Source: Piscicola geometra (Eukaryota; Annelida; Clitellata; Hirudinida; Piscicolidae). From it: a DNA stretch of 64,000 nucleotides. Under the pieces are notes generated by a model. That model saw only the letters and a program-made list of their open reading frames with translations. It had not been told where the DNA came from and did not search any database. Location of the stretch: positions 11,653,362-11,717,361 of the forward strand of contig OX030958.1 of assembly GCA_943735955.1 (NCBI GenBank), given 5' to 3'. Both the position numbers and the translations under genes were made by a program. Of the stretch, positions 61,401-64,000 are shown piece by piece (the first letter of the stretch is position 1; each line of letters opens with the position of its first letter).

Positions 61401-63727
61401 CTTCGTACGAAAACGCTTCTTCCTCCTTTGCTTCCACCTTCACGCCATCATCATCAGCACCACCTTTTACGCCATCATCATCAGCACCACCTTTGTCTTC
61501 ATCATCATCATTTGAGTCTTTCTTGACTTCATAAGTATCCTCCTCTTCGACTCCTTCACTCTCCTTCTTACACTCATTCAATCTGGCATCATCATCATGA
61601 CCCTTCTGTTCATCAATATCATTATCATGACTAGAACCTTTTCCATCCTGAAGACTGTCTTTTGAATCATATTCATCCTTCTTCTCCTTCTTCACTCTGT
61701 CCATCCTTCCATCAATGCCCTCTAACACAGGCTTTTCTTCAGTAACATCTTCTCCACCATCACCATCACGCCCCCCCTTCTCCACATCATCACCATCCCC
61801 ATGAACCTTCTCTACATCATCCACCTCCCCACACTCCTCCTCATCTCCACTCTTCAACCCATCTTTTCCATCCTTTCTTCCACCTCCTCTTCCACTCTTC
61901 TTCCTCCTTCCACCTCCGTTTGCAGCAGCACTTTTGCGCTTCCTGAGACGCCTTTCTGACTTGGTCACCTCATCATCATCATCACCAACATTTTCCTCCT
62001 CCTCTTCCTCATCATCATCAGCACCCTTAACAACAGAACTTTTTCTCTTTTTGGCATCAGCCCTCACTACCTCCCCCTTCTTACCCCTCCCACCACCACC
62101 ACCACCACCTACACCACCACCTCCACCTCCACCCACCCCCTTGCCCCTCCTCTTCACTGGAGAGGCGTCCTTCTTTGACTCCTCAATGATCTTCCTGAGG
62201 GAGCGCCTCGGATGCACTGAGCCATCTCCATCATTATCATGACCACATGTGCCGTTGCTGTTGTTGTTGTCATCATTGTTGTTGTTGTTGTTGTTGTGAT
62301 CTTTATTATTCTTCTGCTTGTTGTTGCCTTTCTTCTTAGCTGGAGTCTTCATCACTGCTTTCTTTTTCTTCTTCCTTCCGGAATTCCCCTTGCCTACTGA
62401 TGACGATATCGACGATGCTGATGATGATACCTTATTGCCTACGACATCATCATCATCATCGTCTTCTTCTTCCTCGTCATCGTCAAAATAACCATCAGCA
62501 TCATCTACCTCTAAAACTCCGGCATCATCATCATCACCACCTACGCCTCTACCATCATCACCACCATCTTCTTCATCCTCCTCATCCTCACCCCCTCTCT
62601 TTAACGACTTGCTCACAGACTTTAATGAAGTTTTACTTTCTTTAGTGACCTTCCTACTGCTGTTTACAGAACTGCCATCATTATCAACACCACTCTTCTT
62701 TTCCTCCTCCTCCTCTTCTTCCTCCTCCTCCTCCTCATCTGAACTACTTTCGGCTGAATCCTCGGTCCTGTATGTCTTCAACTTTCTGGGATTCTAGAAG
62801 AGTGATGATGCTGATGATGATTATGGTGCTGATGGTGGTGATGATGCTGATGGTGATGATGCTGATGATGATTATGGTGCTGATGGTGGTGATGATGCTG
62901 ATGATGATGATGCTGATGATGATTATGGTGCTGATGGTGGTGATGATGCTGATGATGATTATGGTGCTGATGGTGGTGATGATGCTGATGATGATTATGG
63001 TGCTGATGGTGATTATGATGGTGATGTCAATGATGATGACGATAATGATGATGATGCAGGAAAACAAATAATAATGTCTCACCCCTTCCCTCCTCAACAA
63101 CAACAACAAAAACAACAACGACAACAACAACAACCTGTCGCAGTCTGCTATCCCTGGAACGCGGGGTGAGGCGGGGTGAGGAGGGGAGGTCAAGGGTCAA
63201 GGGCTTTTTGGCGCTCTTGGGGGTGAGGCCGCTTGACGACTTGACCCCTTTGATGCTGCGTATGTAGGCGCTGTTCAAGACGCCTTGCATGAACTTCTTA
63301 GACTTTTTGAATTTCATTTTCTTGCTGGTTGCCTTTTTCTGCATTGGATGAATAATTAATTAAAAGCTATGAATGATTCATCAAATCGATCGGAAAAACT
63401 AGCCAATCAATTATTAGGCTAATTAATAAACACCCCATAATTAACCCTCCACTCAAAGCAAAGATACAAAACCCATAAACCATCTATAAACAAAATCGCC
63501 CCCCCCCCCACCTTCTTGACGGCCTCCTCCTCCTCATACTGCGACAGATCAGGCACTCTGACCGCCAATGGGGGCAGCGGCGACTGCCTATAGATCCGGA
63601 TGTCGTCGCCACAGAACTGCGAGAAGTAGTAGTAGTGGTTGCCGCTGGCGTCAGTGCCTAGCGTGTGCGCCCTCAAGTCGATCATGTCCTGCGAGTCGAT
63701 GCCCTCCAGCAGCGACTTCTGTGTGTC
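56516..63727 (-). CDS. WHIM-motif, charged and Gln-rich nuclear protein (5' part outside window)
   Basis: Minus-strand exons: 63512-63727, 63135-63338, 61390-62793, 60623-61189, 60300-60399 and 56516-59412, all in phase, giving about 1,795 C-terminal residues. The first exon has LGTDASGNHYYYF followed by IRIYRQSP, which resembles the WHIM motif of DDT-domain chromatin proteins such as CECR2 (LG-x-D-x2-G-x-x-YWYF, then a Tyr-Lys/Arg pair). Exon 2 is Lys/Ser-rich. Exon 3 (468 codons) is an Asp/Glu/Lys polyampholyte. Exon 4 starts with a helical segment (FTLVAECVQSLKQLM) and continues as Asp/Gly-rich. Exon 5 and the start of exon 6 are basic and helical (LLQALKKKRMSMRRE). The 965-codon last exon is dominated by Gln with Asn, His and Pro. 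No bromodomain is present. A chromatin-remodelling role is inferred from WHIM-like and composition only; CECR2, RSF1 or another family member are all possible. The gene starts beyond the right edge. Confidence 0.75.
56690..56870 (-). repeat. Coding SNQQQQLQQ-type Gln repeat
   Basis: On the minus strand about eight copies of a 20-30-bp unit encode Ser-Asn-Gln-Gln-Gln-type repeats near the C terminus of the WHIM-like protein. They are in frame and interrupted by Leu. Confidence 0.8.
58498..58780 (-). repeat. Coding poly-glutamine region
   Basis: Minus-strand CAA/CAG runs encode Gln-rich sequence with Leu, Met and His breaks in the last exon of the WHIM-like gene. Confidence 0.8.
59420..60060 (+). 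repeat. GTGATGATGGTG-type minisatellite
   Basis: TGATGATGGTGGT and TGATTGTGATGG words in variable order fill the intron upstream (gene strand) of the last exon of the WHIM-like gene. The plus-strand Met/Val-rich frame is an artefact. Confidence 0.93.
60128..60250 (+). repeat. 28-bp tandem repeat
   Basis: About four copies of a 28-bp unit containing ATTCATTCCTCAACTCATCC in the same intron. Confidence 0.88.
60405..60560 (+). repeat. (GATGATGGTGGTG)n repeat
   Basis: GAT/GGT triplet repeat in the intron between exons at 60399 and 60623 of the WHIM-like gene; it starts 3 bp from the exon 5 acceptor. Confidence 0.85.
61192..61265 (+). repeat. (TG)n-rich tract at an acceptor of the WHIM-like gene
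   Basis: On the gene's strand a CA-rich run ends in the CACACAG acceptor of the exon at 61189. Confidence 0.85.
62797..63050 (+). repeat. GATGATGCTGATGATGATTA-type minisatellite
   Basis: Roughly 45-bp units built from GATGATGCTGATGGTGATTATGGTGC words, five or so copies, in an intron of the WHIM-like gene directly next to the acceptor of exon 62793. Confidence 0.88.
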
Positions 63728-63732
63728 CTGTG

Positions 63733-64000
63733 AGGAGTTGTCGTGTGGTGGGGGGTTTTCGTGTGGTGGGGGGCTGTTGTGTTGTGGGGGGTTGTCGTGT
63801 GGTGGGGGGTTGTTGTGTGGTGGGGCGTTGTTGTGTGGTGGGGGGTTGTCGTGTGGTGGGGGGTTGTTGGGGGCTTAATTGGTGTGGTGGGGGGTTGTTG
63901 GGAGCGTGTGGTGTGGTGGGGGGTTGTTGGGGGCTTAATTGGTATGGTGGGGGGTTGTTGTGTGGTGAAGGGTTGTTGTGTGCGTGTGGTGGGGGGTTGT
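63733..64000 (+). repeat. GTGGTGGGGGGTTGTTGTGT-type G-rich minisatellite
   Basis: About a dozen units of about 18-30 bp with runs of six G continue to the right edge. It lies in the intron before the WHIM-motif exon (acceptor at 63728-63729 on the minus strand) and is a strong quadruplex candidate. Confidence 0.9.

Overview
The window is nuclear DNA from an intron-rich bilaterian invertebrate. Spliced genes keep vertebrate-like exon structure, there are hAT and LINE-like elements, and simple repeats and minisatellites are extremely abundant. I see no vertebrate- or insect-specific signature. The F-type lectin domain, the Asn/Gln-rich expansions and the ancestral exon pattern fit a lophotrochozoan such as an annelid or leech, but this is inference. 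No bacterial operon, CRISPR array, tRNA or rRNA gene was recognised.

Layout. 1-729: last exons of an acidic plus-strand protein. About 1730-3051: a small secreted-type protein with an F-type lectin-like domain and a PAN-like segment. 4539-32343: a complete 19-exon Tubby-like protein 4 (TULP4) gene, whose introns hold most of the repeats, including a 4.2-kb array of a 12-bp unit, and a 1.9-kb hAT-like transposon in an (AT)n tract. 32344-35880: gene-poor, with one minus-strand ORF. 35881-37942: a tandem duplication of about 0.7 kb, each copy with the same candidate small 3-exon gene, separated by pieces of two non-LTR retrotransposons. 37968-38999: 5' part of a minus-strand alpha-arrestin-like gene that ends at the duplication boundary. 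39608-49448: a complete 23-exon minus-strand puromycin-sensitive aminopeptidase gene (898 aa) carrying a 3.1-kb BED-finger hAT transposon with a perfect 8-bp target duplication. 50058-55674: plus-strand farnesyl diphosphate synthase, divergent from the aminopeptidase, with a 2.6-kb (ACC)-rich minisatellite in its last-but-one intron. 56516-63727 and beyond the right edge: a minus-strand, charged and Gln-rich, probably nuclear protein with a WHIM-like motif, converging on the synthase gene.

Exon models were built by hand from splice sites, reading phase and remembered family sequence. The aminopeptidase and synthase models close in phase throughout (apart from the missing first synthase exon). 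TULP4 closes over 2,215 aa, with doubt only around exons 15-16. The genes are unrelated housekeeping or regulatory genes, not one pathway. The most unusual features are the scale and placement of the repeats: at intron edges, inside coding exons as poly-Asn, poly-Ser and poly-Gln, and as transposon landing sites.
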